This document shows, piece after piece, positions 33,691 to 45,897 of a stretch of DNA of 64,000 bases (its first letter is position 1; the number at the start of each line of letters is the position of its first letter). Source of the DNA: Imbricaverruca yamaguchii (lineage: Eukaryota; Arthropoda; Thecostraca; Neoverrucidae); contig JAOTOL010001200.1 in NCBI GenBank assembly GCA_034440575.1, positions 248,001 to 312,000 on the forward strand, read 5' to 3'. The translations under genes were made by a program, and so were the position numbers. The notes below the pieces were generated by a model. The model had not been told where the DNA came from, did not search any database, and was given only the letters and a program-made list of their open reading frames with translations.

Positions 33691-35084
33691 TTTTTCCAAT
33701 CCGTCTATAAAATGTAACGGAATTAAAATATAATTGGTTGCAGTTATATATAGCATGTAGGCCATCAACATTACGCAACATGTTAGCTAATAATGTGAAA
33801 ATCTATATTAACATTTGGAATGAATTATGGAAGACATTTTTCACTACCAGCACCAAAGCATACAAATTTCATTTCAGATCAAATGCGCAGATTGGGTAGG
33901 CCTCTAACATGTGCCAGATAGATACATGAACATGAACAATGTATGCAAACAGAAAACAGGACAACTGCCCAGGCATCAAATGAAATAAATGCAACAAAAT
34001 CAACTTCCAAATAGAATATGGAAAATGTCCACGCTCATAACCTGCAAACGATTGTCCCTATCGTTAACAAGATAGGTATATACCTAAAATATACCTAGGT
34101 AGCAATCAGGCTCCATGTGCTATAACGAAAATGTTTAATGCTAGACTAACACCGACTTAATACCACTAAGCATAAACACAGATCAACCTAAACTTAGTAG
34201 CGTGTTGCAGTTCAGTGTGGTATTTATGTGCATGTGACTTTCGGTGGCCATCCAGGTAAGAAGCTGCACACTCAGTGAAACACAGCCATAGATTGATATG
34301 TGGATTGGTAGATAGTGGGAGCCTGCTTCATGTCTGCATAACTTATGCTCAATTAATGGTAATGCACCTATGGTTTACCTGCACATGCCCTGTGCATTGC
34401 CGGTGGCAGTTATTGTCCTGGACTTTTGCCTTACAAACTCGCATTTAGTTTCCACTTATGTTCACAAATATTATACTTAAATCCATATTTCCAATGGAGT
34501 CAATTCCAGGGCATCCATCACCGCTCGCAAATACAATGTTTGGCTTGTCTCGGACTGCCTCGAAGTTGCCCATCCTGCGCGATTTTCTGCATATGATAGA
34601 ATATTGTTCTTCAGATTTATATTCGAAGAGAACACGCGGAAACATAATTGATGCTCTCCACAGGATATTCTTTCCCAACATTGCTACTTAAATGCTGACT
34701 TTGGTGATGGTGATTTCGGACTCCCTTGTCTGGATCCCCACGTTAAAAAATGTTCTAAGTTCTTCATATAGTTTAAATAGATATCTAGGCCAGCATTTAG
34801 TAGAAACGCTGCCGACTTCATGTTGAAGTGCAGTTGGACGGATATTTGTCGTCTTCATGTTATGTTTGTATTCATATATTTCGCTAGCTTTCAGCATCAA
34901 GACACTTTAGCTTGGATTGCAACAACCAAAGCCAATAGATTTTGTCTGGTTAGTATTTCGTGATTATTTTTTGCCATAGTGCTAATAAAGGAAAAATTGC
35001 GAAAGTATAACTCATTGAATGTACCAATAAAACCCAGCATAACAGCTCCCCTAGTGAGATGAGTGTAAGCAATTTAACTTTGGA
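33691..35084. other. Intergenic, AT-rich, no gene recognised
   Basis: About 1.4 kb with only short ORFs lacking motifs. Confidence 0.5.
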
Positions 35085-35668
35085 AATAAAGACATAAAGA
35101 CATGAAAGATCAGTGCAATTATGAGCCACAAGGGCCCCTCTCGGTTGCACTCTGTACACTGAAGCAGTCGCCCACCAAATCCGTCAATCAGCCCTCCCTG
35201 TAATACTGAAAGGCAAGCCTTCTATTCTTATAATGATTGTCTATGCTGTTTTTAAAGATGTTCATTCTGCTGCTACTGACAATGCTTTCTGGCAGCTGGT
35301 TCCAGTGTTCTACTACCCTGGTGGTAAAGAAAGTCTGCCTTAACCTTGTTCTGCTGTGGTTAACTTTAATTTTGAATTTACGACCAATAATTGCATCATT
35401 TCTGTTCAATTCAAACATTTCCCCAAGATATCCCCTCTCCAGACCATGGACAAATTTAAGAACCTCGATGAGATCTCCTCTCAGCCTTCTATATCTAAGC
35501 GAAAACATATTCAATTTCTTGAATCTTTCCTCATATGACAGGTTGCTTATGCCATTATCCATTTTTGTAGCCCTCTTTTGTACTCTCTCTAAAAGCCAAC
35601 AATCTTTTTCATAGCTAGGAGACCAAGCTTGGATGCAGCATTCCAAATGTGCCCTGACATATGCACAG
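35085..35668 (-). mobile_element. CR1-type LINE, copy E, 3' half
   Basis: Minus-strand copy starting with the AAAGACATAAAGACAT tail. It encodes the C-terminal region in one open stretch (YCAYVRAHLECCIQAWSPSY, LSYEERFKKLNMFSLRYRRL, TRVVEHWNQLPESIV; about 35190-35690). It breaks at 35668 at an 8-bp duplication bounding a DNA transposon and continues at 41306. Confidence 0.92.
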
Positions 35669-35847
35669 TAGGGTGGAGTGATTTTATGCTTTTTTATAAA
35701 AACGATGGGGGATAAAGTCTTAAAACTTGCGTTTGGTTCTAAAAAGACGACCTGCAAAGTTTCAGAGCAATCTGAGGCCGGGAAGCCGCCGCGCCTCAGG
35801 GCTTTCTGAGACCGAAATTACGTTTTCTAACGAACTAGCGGGATAAA
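35669..35847. repeat. hAT1 left long terminal inverted repeat
   Basis: Pairs with 41132-41297. The first 16 bp are identical, then there is a short unmatched spacer. From TTAAAACTTGCGTTTGGTTC to GGGCTTTCTGAG it is nearly identical, ending with GCGGGATAAA. Confidence 0.9.
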
Positions 35848-36240
35848 TCACCATTTCAAGAATTCGAATAATTAGATAGAAGACAAAGAGTTGTTTCATT
35901 GCATTCTACAGTCTTTCATTGACCGCTATGCCAATTTTAACTTCTCTGACTTGAAAATTGTGCCCGTCATTACGCAGAGTCTCGTAAGGTGCACCGACCG
36001 CAGCGACATCACTGCCCTCTAACGGTGGAAGTGTAAACTATGGGTATTGGCCGTTTTTCCCGTTTTAGTTCCTCTCTGTGACAACTGAAGGCAGGGAGGG
36101 GGTGGATCTAAGTCAGGGTATATTCGGATGGTTGTTATGCCTACAAATAGGCACACGAACAGAACGAACTAAGCGCAGTTAGTCCTAAGACCTACTCATC
36201 TAAATAAGATCCTGGACCACCATACGACTACCAATTGCAC

Positions 36241-36325
36241 ACGGCTGTCTCTGTCTCTCTGTCTCTCTGTCTCTCTGTCTCTCTGTCTCTCTGTCTCTCT
36301 GTCTCTCTGTCTCTCCGTCTCTCGG
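36241..36325. repeat. CTGTCTCT microsatellite
   Basis: About ten copies of the 8-bp unit TCTCTGTC inside the hAT1 element, in the part distal to the transposase gene. Confidence 0.95.
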
Positions 36326-36639
36326 CTAGTGGCTAGCGCAGACGGCTAGTGGCCCTGCCTAGTCCCCAGAAGATAACTAGAAGCTCACGTCGAGCGAGAT
36401 TTGTTGCACTGCCTGACCCTTCTGGCTACAGTTGCGCAGTGCCATCGTTTCTTCCCCGCAGCCAAGCAATTTGGTCGAGTTCTGTTGTCTTGCGTTCTTC
36501 GCTCCGGGCCGCCACTATCCCGAGAACGCACACATATCGGTACTCCGTGTAAAATATATTGAATCAAGCCCTTGGTGTACGCCACGTTTCCCAATTCTGC
36601 CCACTCGTATTTTGTGTCGTACTCCTGCTCTTGTCCCAA

Positions 36640-36770
36640 CGGGTGATGAGGTGAATCCTAACGGATGATGAGGTGAATCTCAACGAACGATGAGGTGAAT
36701 ATCAATGGATGATAAGGTGAATCCCAAAGGATGATGAAGGGAATCCCAATGGATGATGACGTGACTTACG
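36640..36770. repeat. ~22-bp tandem repeat in hAT1
   Basis: About six diverged units of GGATGATGAGGTGAATCCCA, inside the hAT1 element. Confidence 0.85.
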
Positions 36771-37046
36771 ATTGATTCACCTCTCTGGTAATCTTTTCCT
36801 CTCTGCATCGAATAATCCTTCACCAGCAATTGAGCGAATGAAAACTCGCCTATTGAACAACCCATCCATGTGCTGCGGGCACCTCACTCCTGCCCCCGGA
36901 CTCCTCCCCAGGACTTCCACTCGTCTCTTCCACGTCATCCCGTAGCGGATGGAGCGGAGACTCAGCCGCACCTGAGGCTGTATGACCAACGCAGTCGATG
37001 CGCCCGTAAGCCCAAATAACCAACCAACCAACCGCAACTGACACGC

Positions 37047-37154
37047 CTCCGGCAGATCGAGTGGTACCTGACCGACGGCAAGCGCAGCGTGGTGCGCTCC
37101 ACCCTGCTGCTGACGGCGGCCGCCTCGCTGCACGACACGCGCGTCACGTCAGAG

Positions 37155-37157
<3 letters not shown>
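37047..37157 (+). pseudogene. Possible captured Ig-domain exon fragment
   Basis: The plus strand, opposite to the transposase, reads LRQIEWYLTDGKRSVVRS and then TLLLTAAASLHDTRVTSEA without a stop. The spacing of the I.WYL strand, a polar turn, an STLLLTA strand and an RVTxEA strand looks like strands C to F of an Ig-like domain, where the last block is normally VTCEA; here Cys is replaced by Ser. A CAG precedes the block (37053-37055) and could be an acceptor, but the pyrimidine tract is weak. GC3 is high compared with most of the element. The right side runs into the GCCGGA repeat. Transposons are known to pick up host exons. The chance-ORF alternative remains. Confidence 0.35.
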
Positions 37158-37193
<36 letters not shown>

Positions 37194-40170
37194 TCTGCCT
37201 CTGACTCTGGCTCTGGCTTGCGGCACAAGTGGCCTGGCGCGATACGATAATGCCGTGTCGCCTGTCCTCGCCGAACACACGCGTGGACGCCTCCGTTACG
37301 AGCTTAACGCATCGCTCGACACTCTGTACGTGGCATGGGAATGCCGGTAGCGAGAGAGGTTGGTCGACGGCTGACATAATCTCGTCGTTCGACATGTGAG
37401 CGGTAACTGGTGGTTCGGTCACCTCGACATGGTCCCATTGAATCATGTCGGTGCATGTGGCCGCCTCCCAGTTCAATGGGGGCACCATGAACTGTCGACA
37501 CCGGGATCCCGAGTTACTCCGCGCACTCATGCTCAGTTTGACCCCCCTCCCCTCCCTCGACCTCTCAGCGTCGACAACCATGGCCGGGATTAGGTTCTTC
37601 GGGTTTGCGAACCACGCGTTTCGCTGCACTGAACGTTTCGCCACTGTCTGCACTTCAGGTGTCTGTGTCTGAATAAGTCCCATCGTTCTGAAGAGATGCA
37701 CGACTCCTTGTGTGAAGAGTGGGCGCGCCTTGATGTCGAACCACAAAGGGGCATACACCTGCTGGACAAACCCTGTCATCTTTGTCAGAGCCGGGGTTGG
37801 CGACGCAGTTATCGTGTACAGTACGAGCACTCTGATGCCGAGAGTTAGCCACCGCGTGTGGCTAAGCGGACCCGGCCTGGCGCATGCCAGCTCAGCACTG
37901 ACAACGCCGGTGGCGACGGCTCGGCAGCACCGGAGAAGGATGCGCTGGTCAGCAGACAGGTCTGCGACAACCTGCTCCGCGATGTCAGGTGCGTTGAATG
38001 GTATGGGACGGAAGTCCACCCCCGGCTGGCGGTGAATGTCACCAGCTATAGTTTGTCCCAGCGGGCCCTTGAAGGACTTGGACCCACTGGTACCTTGGCC
38101 TTCATCCAGCTCCACGAGCACATGCCTGCGAAAAAGCCCAGGACAGAACGGGATTGGGACAAGGAAGGAATTGGATTAGCATTTATCAGGGTCTAAATGG
38201 GCAAATGGCATGCCAAGTGTTTGGATTGTACTACGCACTCACAACTTTCCATGGTTCTAGATAGGTATGCAGATGACGCAGTATATTATTGTATGTCATG
38301 TAATTTGTATTTGTAAGGGTCAGGTGGATAGTGGCGAAGTATTTCAGTCAATTCTTGTTTTATTATAAAAACAAGCGGCACATACCTCATCGGACATACC
38401 TACACTTTGTTAAAAAAACGAAAGAGAAAATGAACAAAACCAGGTAAATGGGGGAAAAAAAGAAAAAGATACGTTACAAAAAGAAAAGAAAAAAAAGAAA
38501 AGGAAAAAAGAAGGAAAAAAAAGAAGAGAGAAATGTACATTCATGTTCTTGCAATGTTCATTTGTGGCGATGACCCGACCCCCCCCCCCCCCACTACACC
38601 CCATACCCCAATGTGGCACAGTCCGGACTAACTCTCTCTCTCGACTTCATCATCTCCGGCTCTCACACAACTCTACTGCACCAGCTCTACATCTTCAATG
38701 GATCCGGATTACTCTACTCTTCAAGACCATCTCATCGCTACTTCACCACTGCTCGGCTACTCTACTAAACCTCCACCTCGGATTGATCCTCCTACCCTAC
38801 GCTACTCACTGTCTTACACATCTTTTCACAACCGGAACCAGCCGATATCACCAAGCGGTGGCAGGCTGGCAAAACTCACACACACACACACACCTCATCG
38901 GAAGCACGTTGCCATGAAGAAGGCAGATGAGCCACTGGACGCTACGGCCCAGCTGGCGCTCCATCCTCGTGAGTGCACCGTTTTCGCGGCCGGTGTTGAC
39001 GGCAGTGCCATCGACCAATACTGCCTGCAGGGATTCTTCTGAGTCGCACTCCCGAACGACTTCTAAAGCCTTGCCAGCACTTGATGCACTATTTTCTGAT
39101 GTCAGTGTTCTGTGAGCGATGTAGGTTCTACCTGGCTCGCTCACAAATACCAGATGCTTCTCTTTTCCCGTAAGCCGTACGTCTTGCTCATTTGTTTTCT
39201 CTCGTATCTTTGTGATATCCTGTCTCCCATCGAATCCCATGCACTGCACCTTACCGCCTATGCCCTCCTTTAGCTTTCGTTTTTCTTTCTCCTGTGCCCT
39301 TTTTCTGGCTCTTATCACTTTATCTCGTGTGATGACGTGCCTCGTGTCGTTCTCAGTGACGAGGCCAAGGTCCTTCAAGAGAGCGGTGCCAAGGACCGGT
39401 GCAATCCTATCAGTGACCTCAATGTACCGGTCACACTCCTTAGCGAAATTCTCCAGAGGCATCATATTGTACGGAGCCCTAGTCTCTGTTGGTTCGTGGA
39501 CACTCCCTGTGTCATATGCATCGTCACCATTGCTTCCCTCGTCCATGCCTTCGGGCTCGTGTCCCGTGCTGTACTCGGTCAGACCCGAGGGACCAGGATC
39601 CGAGTCGTTGGCGTCCGTCTGAAGGAAGGGCGGGTCAGGCCGCAGACGGTTCTGATCTCTTCGCCTCCTCCCCAATGCGTTGGAGGTCTTCATGTCAATG
39701 CCGCCGATGCTTCACTTCCTCTCACCTCGCTGGTCTTGTAAGAAATTGCACTCGCGGTATGGAACCTTGTTCTCGCTGGGGCAGCTGCAGGCATTTCTCG
39801 AAGCACAACTGCACGCGCAGATGTCAATCAGCTCATGGAGGGGAATCGTTTTGCTTGTGCCAGCTTGTTTCTTTATTGGGGTTTTTGTTAGATCCTTTCC
39901 TTTCTTCATAATCACCAGGACACCCCGGACAATCGACTGAAACGATTTAACAGGGACGCTTGCTTTCCCCCAAAGGTATACAACGCCCTTGGCAACGCTC
40001 GTGGCGATTTGCCTTTCGCCCGCTGCATGGCTGTCGACAGCCCGAAGTCTGTAGTCTGCATACATGAATCTGAAGTGGCAGTTGGTTCTGCGGCAGTTCG
40101 CAGGGATGGCCCAACGCAAAGCGAGCCGTCTTCGATCGGAATGAACTTCCTTAACATTTTGTACTTTCAT
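37144..40170 (-). pseudogene. hAT-like transposase gene of hAT1 (two exons, one premature stop)
   Basis: Minus-strand gene, about 750 codons after removing one intron. In order: an N-terminal VVYLWGKASVPV block (about 39990-40025), a cysteine-rich motif LIDICACSCASRNACSC, then KVPYRECNFLQDQRGER (about 39720-39820), an in-frame TGA at 39712-39714, CMGFDGRQD (first Asp, about 39228), VLVDGTAVNTGRENG (second Asp, about 38992), WLICLLHGNVLPM, intron, SGSKSFKGPLG, GPLSHTRWLT, VYAPLWFDIK, EPPVTAHMS, and CHVQSVERCVKLVTEAS with a conserved Glu (about 37290). Two Asp, a C-x2-H, an RW and a late Glu in this order parallel the hAT catalytic layout; this is my inference. The C-terminus dissolves into an Arg-Leu repeat from the GCCGGA array. 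hAT2 encodes a homologue. One stop is the only lesion I see. Confidence 0.75.
38126..38893 (-). other. Intron of the hAT1 transposase gene
   Basis: Donor AG|GTGTGT at 38893-38892 and acceptor TTTTTCGCAG ending at 38126, read on the minus strand. Joining restores one frame (codon split AG|G giving Arg) and places LPMR directly before HVLVELDE, which matches the continuous LNLRAVFSQ segment of hAT2. The intron holds a CA repeat next to the donor, a C run (38579-38592) and an A-rich tract (38410-38530). It is 768 bp. Confidence 0.75.
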
Positions 40171-41131
40171 ACTCGAAATCTGATAGGTTCACTAGTCTGG
40201 AAAAGAGGCAAAAACTGGCTAGGCAACTGGTAAGTTTCAAAATTCATCGCTCGCCATAGGATAAAAATGTATCACAAAGTTTTTTTTTGCTATACCAGGA
40301 AGTTCAAGGTGCACAACTGCATTGGAAATTCCGCGTGCGACACACGCCCTCGTAGATCCTTATTTTCGGTTCCAACCATGGTCATGGTTGGAGAATATGC
40401 CTCGGCCACCCCGGCCGTGGCCGCGCAATATATTGGCCGCCAGTGCCAACTTACAAAGCAACTCTTTACCCATGATCATGGTGGTGATGGTGAGCAAATG
40501 CAACAGTTGGTGGGCAATCGATGGTCGGAGTACACAATCATTGCCAGTACTGCTAAATTTGAGCGGTATGCGTTAGTCGTGCAACCGAGTACCCACCCAG
40601 TAAGGTGTGGGGTTGTCAGTGTTTCTGCCAAAGTAAATTAATTAAGTTCAAATATCTGCAGCAACAATTCACATGTAGCCAAGAAAACATGCTAGCAGGG
40701 TATCTCAGGGAAACATTGTGAGCTTGGAGGCTGAAAGGCAGGCCACAATATGCCAAAGCCGGCTGTGGCTACGCTCCAATCGTGTGTAGCTGTCGATAGA
40801 AGTCGCTGGAATCGTAATAAAATAGCGCTGTACGCATAAGAAGCCAGCACACTGTGCACTGTCTCAAATCCGCCACCTACCTGCCCCCCAGTTGACCAAG
40901 AAAGATACTTACATTGCGGAATGAACGGTGAATGGTCGCAGTTCATACTTCTGCCGATAGAGGGGAGTGGTGGCGCTGCGGGCGACAAACCTTCCGGAAC
41001 TCTGCGTCATGGCAGGCACAATTTTCAAGTTAGGGAAGTGAAAATTAGCACAACGGTGGATGAAAAACTATACAATGCAATGAAATAAATATTTATTTGC
41101 TATCTAATGATTTACATTCCTGAAATCGGGC

Positions 41132-41297
41132 TTTATCCCGCAAGTTGGTAGAAAAACGTCATTTCGGCCTCAGAAAGCCCTGAGGCGCGGCGGCTTCCCG
41201 GCCTCAGATTGCTCTAAAACTTTGCAGATCGTCTTTTAGAACCAAACGCAAGTTTTAAGACTTTAACACCAAAAATTTTGGAAATCACTCCACCCTA
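41132..41297. repeat. hAT1 right long terminal inverted repeat
   Basis: Reverse complement partner of 35669-35847. It ends CACTCCACCCTA immediately before the target duplication ATGCACAG. Confidence 0.9.
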
Positions 41298-41305
41298 ATG
41301 CACAG

Positions 41306-42105
41306 TGAAGCTTCCTGATCACTTCCTCACTTCTGTATGATACATTCCTATGTATTGCCCCGAGCATTCTCAGTGCCTTCTTCCTGGCCTCCTTGGTCTG
41401 TTCTGATGCCCCAATTTTGTGTTTAGAATAACACCTAAATCCTTCTCCTGTTGAGTCACTGATAGCACTTGGCCACCCATCAAATATGGAGCCTTCATAT
41501 GCTGCTTACCTACATGCATGATTTTGCACTTATCAAAATTAAATTTCATTTGCCATTCTTCGGACCACTTCACAAGTTCGTCGAAGTCTTTTTGCAGCGA
41601 GATATGCTCATCTTGGCCTGTTATTGCCCCAAAAACCTTCAAATCATCAGCAAATTTCAAACCTTTACTGCTTAGGCCACCTTCAATGCTATTTACAAAT
41701 ATAATGAAAAGTAGTGGCCCCAGTACTGACCCCTGAGGGACTCCACTAAGATCATTTTGTTATGATTACTTTGTACCATTTAGCACCACTTTTTGCTGTC
41801 TATCTGAAAGCCACAACTCTACCCATTTTAAGATGCTACCTGCAATACCATGGGCCTGAAGCTGCATCATTAACCGTTTATGGGGTACCTTGTCAAAGGC
41901 ATTACTAAAGTAAAGATATGCTACATCAACCTGATTTCCCTGATCAAATCCCTGATCCCTGTTCTGTGGCGAAGTTAAAAAAGTCCAAGAGATTTGTGAC
42001 ACACGACCGTTCTTTCCTAAACCCATGTTGAGTATCTTCAATCAATCTGTTTCCTTCCAGATAACTAACTATTATATCCTTGATAATTGATTCGAGTACC
42101 TTGCA
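41306..42105 (-). mobile_element. CR1-type LINE, copy E, 5' half
   Basis: Continues LINE copy E beyond the hAT1 insertion. The minus strand reads MKFADDLKVFGAITGQDEHI (catalytic FADD), WSEEWQMKFNFDKCKIMHVG (about 41480-41660) and further upstream AFDKVPHKRLMMQLQAHGIA (about 41850-41900). It stops near 42105, so it is 5' truncated inside the reverse transcriptase. A short duplication (TGATCAAATCCCTGATCCCT near 41940) is visible. Confidence 0.92.
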
Positions 42106-42442
42106 GAGGAAATGGTTGGCACTTCCAGTGCGTTCCTCTACAAAGATATATGATGAAATAAAATTCCGGAATTATGCTATACCTGTCCGATCCAAGTCAA
42201 ATAACCGATGCGGACATTCAGCTTGTATACTTTTAGAGAATGGCTATAGTATGCAGGTGTCAGCACTGGCTGTTACTCTTTGCATGTACATTGCTCACAT
42301 TTAATCACGTGCATATAATCTATTCACATGCTTATTCAGAAGCAGATTAAGTTTCCTTGCACGTGCGTGGATACATTTTGCACAAGATATCTTCAGAAGC
42401 CGTGATGACGTCAGGGGCACTTTCATCACGATATGTGTGCAA

Positions 42443-42733
42443 TAGGGTGTGTCGCCTGAACGGTTTTTCTTATGCATAGTGAAATTATCGTGCAGATCAC
42501 CTAAAAAAACCCTGTCGTCGAAACCAAATCGAAATCAAACAATAAACACAATATGCGACAGGCCGATAAAGAAACAAATTTGCCGGGCGCCCGGTGTTGA
42601 AGTCTCCAGTGATGGCGCTCCGTTGCGATTGGCATCTAACACCACGCGTCGGCCGCCGTCGGAGCGCCGCCGCGGCGCTGTGACGAAAAAGGCGGCAGTC
42701 GGTGCTGTGGATGACTTATGAATGGATTCTGGT
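42443..42733. repeat. hAT2 left long terminal inverted repeat
   Basis: Pairs with 45898-46195. The match is strongest in the inner 230 bp (AGTGAAATTATCGTGCAGAT to GAATGGATTCTGG); the outer 30 bp beyond the first 11 are diverged. Confidence 0.88.
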
Positions 42734-43297
42734 AATTCAAAAACAGATCAGAGGAGCCGGGATATATTTGGTTGTAAGGATTAAACTTCACTGAAGGACT
42801 GATCGCTCCACTTTCCTTTGTCTGTGCTCTCCCTTTCACAGTGCTATGAATCATTATTCGAATAAATTGCGTACGCACTAACGACACGAAATAGCTTCGC
42901 ATTCCATACATCCCTGTTTTATTTGTCAATCCAAGTCTCCTGTTCCTTTTCGTTACTCAAGTTTCAAGGGAAACTGGGATTATCAGCAGTAGGGACAACT
43001 TATCAACGAGGGCGACACGAGCCGGCGGCGATCGTCGCATGGCGCGGGGGAGGGGCTGGGATGGGGCGGGAGACGGCCGGCGCACGGTGAGGGCAGAGAA
43101 CACAAAGAGCGAGACAGGGCAGGGGAGGGGAGGGGGAGACAGGGGAGGGGAGGGGAGGGCCGCCGAGACAACGCAGTCGGCGGCGGAGACCCGGCGGGAC
43201 GGCCCGAAAAAGAGTGGTTTGGTGTCTGCAAGTTGTGCCCACTGCCTGTGAAGTGTGATATTACCTGCGTCGATGTGATTGGGGTAAGAGTTCGAAC

Positions 43298-45491
43298 ATG
43301 AAGACCCGCGCTTCCACCAAAGGGCTTTTGGTTCCTTCTGAACTAAAAACAAACCGACTGCCCACGAGAATTAACGTTCTGAATTACTTGAGTAAAGTGA
43401 ATAGAGACTCATGCGTTGTGAACAAAAGGTTGAAAGAGAGGCTAGCACCCCATATAAAGTTTGTCGCGGAAAGTGTGGTGAAAATGTGGTGCTGCGAAGG
43501 AATGCCAATTGTTGGGAGGGCCCGAGTCGAACATATGGTCCGAGAATGCCGCGATCGTAAACTTGCGATACATGAAAACTGCTGGAAAGAAGTCGGCATC
43601 ACCAGGTGTACGTCCGTCCGGTGATGAGTGGTTTGGAAAATTGTTTGATATAGCCCGCTGCAAATGTGCTGTTATCGATAGCTGCAAATGTGCGATGGCC
43701 GACAAAGTGCCACGAATGGAGTTTCCCTTTGTCCAAGACCAGAGAGGACCTCGCCAAATGCAAATCGGCACCGCAGATATCCGTGAAACCACTCGTCGAC
43801 GCGCCATGGACGAAAGGAGGCGTCTGACCGCCGAGAGAGTCACATCGCCACAACCGGGACCTTCTGGAATGGCCCAGCTAGATTCTAATTCAGACCAAGA
43901 TTCCGCCACAGATTCATCATCGCTCACATCTGTGTCAATGAATCAGAGAATATGGTGAACAGTAACACAGACGAACTGCTAAATACGGCTCTAGCAGCAG
44001 ATCGGTACGGAGTGTCTAATCGTGTGTGTGCTGCGATCATAAAAGGTTTCCAAGTGGACATTGGTCGGATCACTTCTGACAATATGGACTGCATAGTGGA
44101 TAGCAAAAAGTATGGCGAGCAAGGGATCGGATTCGAAGAGAGGTAGTAGTCCAGAGCCATGAGGATCATGCAGGTCGTGTATCTGGTCTCTACTTCGACG
44201 GTAGAAAAGACGACACGCTTATGACAGCCAGTTCAAAGAAGACGGAAGAGCACATTGTGGTTGTATCCGAGCCAGACAGTGCATATTTAGGACATTTTAC
44301 CCCACACACTGGGAAAGCGGAGGACATTTTTCATTACCTGAACGCCGTGGCATATGAGTTTGGTGCGGATGTTTCTGTGCTTGGCTGTGACGGCACGAGA
44401 GATAATACTGGCCAAAAAGGTGGTGTTATCCGTTTGTTTGAGCTCGGACAAAAAAGCCCCGTCCACTGGATTGTGTGCCAACTTCATGCAAATGAACTTA
44501 ATCTTCGTGCAGTATTTAGCCAGTCCTGTTGGAGTCACAACAGGATCTAAGTCGTTTAGTGGGCTGATTGGCCGGGCTGCTGCAGGCGCAGTAGGAACTT
44601 TGCCAATGGTAGATTTTGAGCCAATCGATGGCGGAAATGTTTCACAAATGACGCAGGAGATTCTCAGTGACCTAAGTTCAGATCAGGCTATTCTGTACAG
44701 TCTGGTGCGTAGTGTCCAGACTGGTGCGTAGTGTCGCAGTATCTCAGATAGAACTGCGAAAATGAAGATCGGTCCACTAAACCACTCCAGGTGGCTGACT
44801 GGCGACGCGAATTCTCCGGCTCTACATATCAACCGAACAGCCATCAGACAGTCTGAGAATGCTAGCGGAGTTCATCGTGTGCCACTATACTCCCATGTGG
44901 TTCTGCATCAAGAAGAACTGGAAATGTTCTGACGGTCCTGGCAATGCGCTGCACAGCGTGCAACTTCTCAAAAGTTTGCGACATGAAATAGCGGCCATGG
45001 TGCAGCCGGTAATACAGCACAACAGCTACTGGTGTCATCCTGAGGCAGTACTGCTAGCAATGGCAGCGGGCCAAGATCAAGCCACACGGGAAAGGGCGGT
45101 CATTCAAATCCAGCAGTGTCGCATAACTCAAGTCAATAGTGATACTGACGAAGTGCGGAGGCTCAAGCTTCCAAACGTGAATATGGGGGCAAACAACATC
45201 ATGGAGCTGATTGATTGGTGTAATGAGACGATAACCGAGCCGCCCTTGACGCAACAACTGTCCGATGATGACTTACTAGACATCATCGCGAGTCCTCTCG
45301 AAGTACCGCCATACCCCGTGCACAGTCAGACGGTGGAACGGATGGTGAAAGTGGTCACCGAGGCGTCTTTGAAGGTAATTGGTGAAGAGGCCCGCCACGG
45401 TTACATTGTGGCGAAGTTGAAACACAGGTCAGCAATGCCAGTGCTCAGCAGCAAAAAGGATTTCATGTCGGGTTTTCTGTTGAGCATGTAG
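43298..45491 (+). pseudogene. hAT-like transposase of hAT2 (decayed, intronless)
   Basis: Homologue of the hAT1 protein spread over three frames. In order: MKTRASTKGLLVPSELKTNR at the start, VVKMWCCEGMPIV (about 43474), shift, LFDIARCKCAVIDSCKC and KVPRMEFPFVQDQRGPR (about 43644-43754), shift near 43950, ALAADRYGVSNRVCAAI (about 43991), stop at 44144-44146 and shift, GLYFDGRKDD (first Asp, about 44185), VLGCDGTRDNTGQKGG (second Asp, about 44377), WIVCQLHANELNLR, shift near 44520, TTGSKSFSGLIGR, stop at 44729-44731, LNHSRWLT, shift near 44805, then a clean frame with RILRLYIS, YTPMWFCIKK, ITEPPLTQQLS and HSQTVERMVKVVTEAS to the end. No intron where hAT1 has one. At least four frameshifts and two stops make it inactive. 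Confidence 0.8.
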
Positions 45492-45897
45492 ACAAGTAGT
45501 ACAGTTATAAAATGATAGTTCGTACAAAAAATGTGGCCGCTCGTACAAAAGGTGACGTCGCTGTATGCCCGTCTACTTCGGTTGTAGTGGAACGGAGCAT
45601 GATGCCGATTTCACATGGTCTATTTGTCATAACAATAAGATTTCAAGTGTCTGAGAATGATTTAATTGGTCTTTGATGTAAACAGACGAGGAGTTTTGAA
45701 GATGTTCAAGCTTTCAAAAGTGAAAATACTAGCATTATACGCCGATAGATCTACTGATTGAAAATGGAACGAACAAGCGACGTAAAGAGAACCTTTCTTT
45801 CATGCGTCAGATATCCAGGCAACTTATTAAGCGACTGGTACTTATCAAAAGCCTTTTACCCCACTAAACACTTTCATTGAGTTTTATTAGCTTCATC

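Larger units (their letters stand above)
35669..41297 (-). mobile_element. Autonomous-type hAT-like DNA transposon (hAT1)
   Basis: A 5,629-bp element inserted in LINE copy E. The exact target duplication ATGCACAG (35661-35668 and 41298-41305) and a perfect 16-bp terminal inverted repeat TAGGGTGGAGTGATTT define the ends. The inverted similarity continues inward to about 35847 and 41132, so the repeats are about 170 bp long with small gaps. An 8-bp duplication with termini of the YARNG type is diagnostic of hAT. The element carries a two-exon transposase-like gene on the minus strand, a CTGTCTCT microsatellite (36241-36320), a 22-bp GATGATGAGGTGAATC repeat (about 36640-36770), a GCCGGA repeat (about 37155-37192) and an antisense Ig-like fragment. 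Long inverted ends are unusual for hAT, whose repeats are typically 10-25 bp. Confidence 0.88.
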
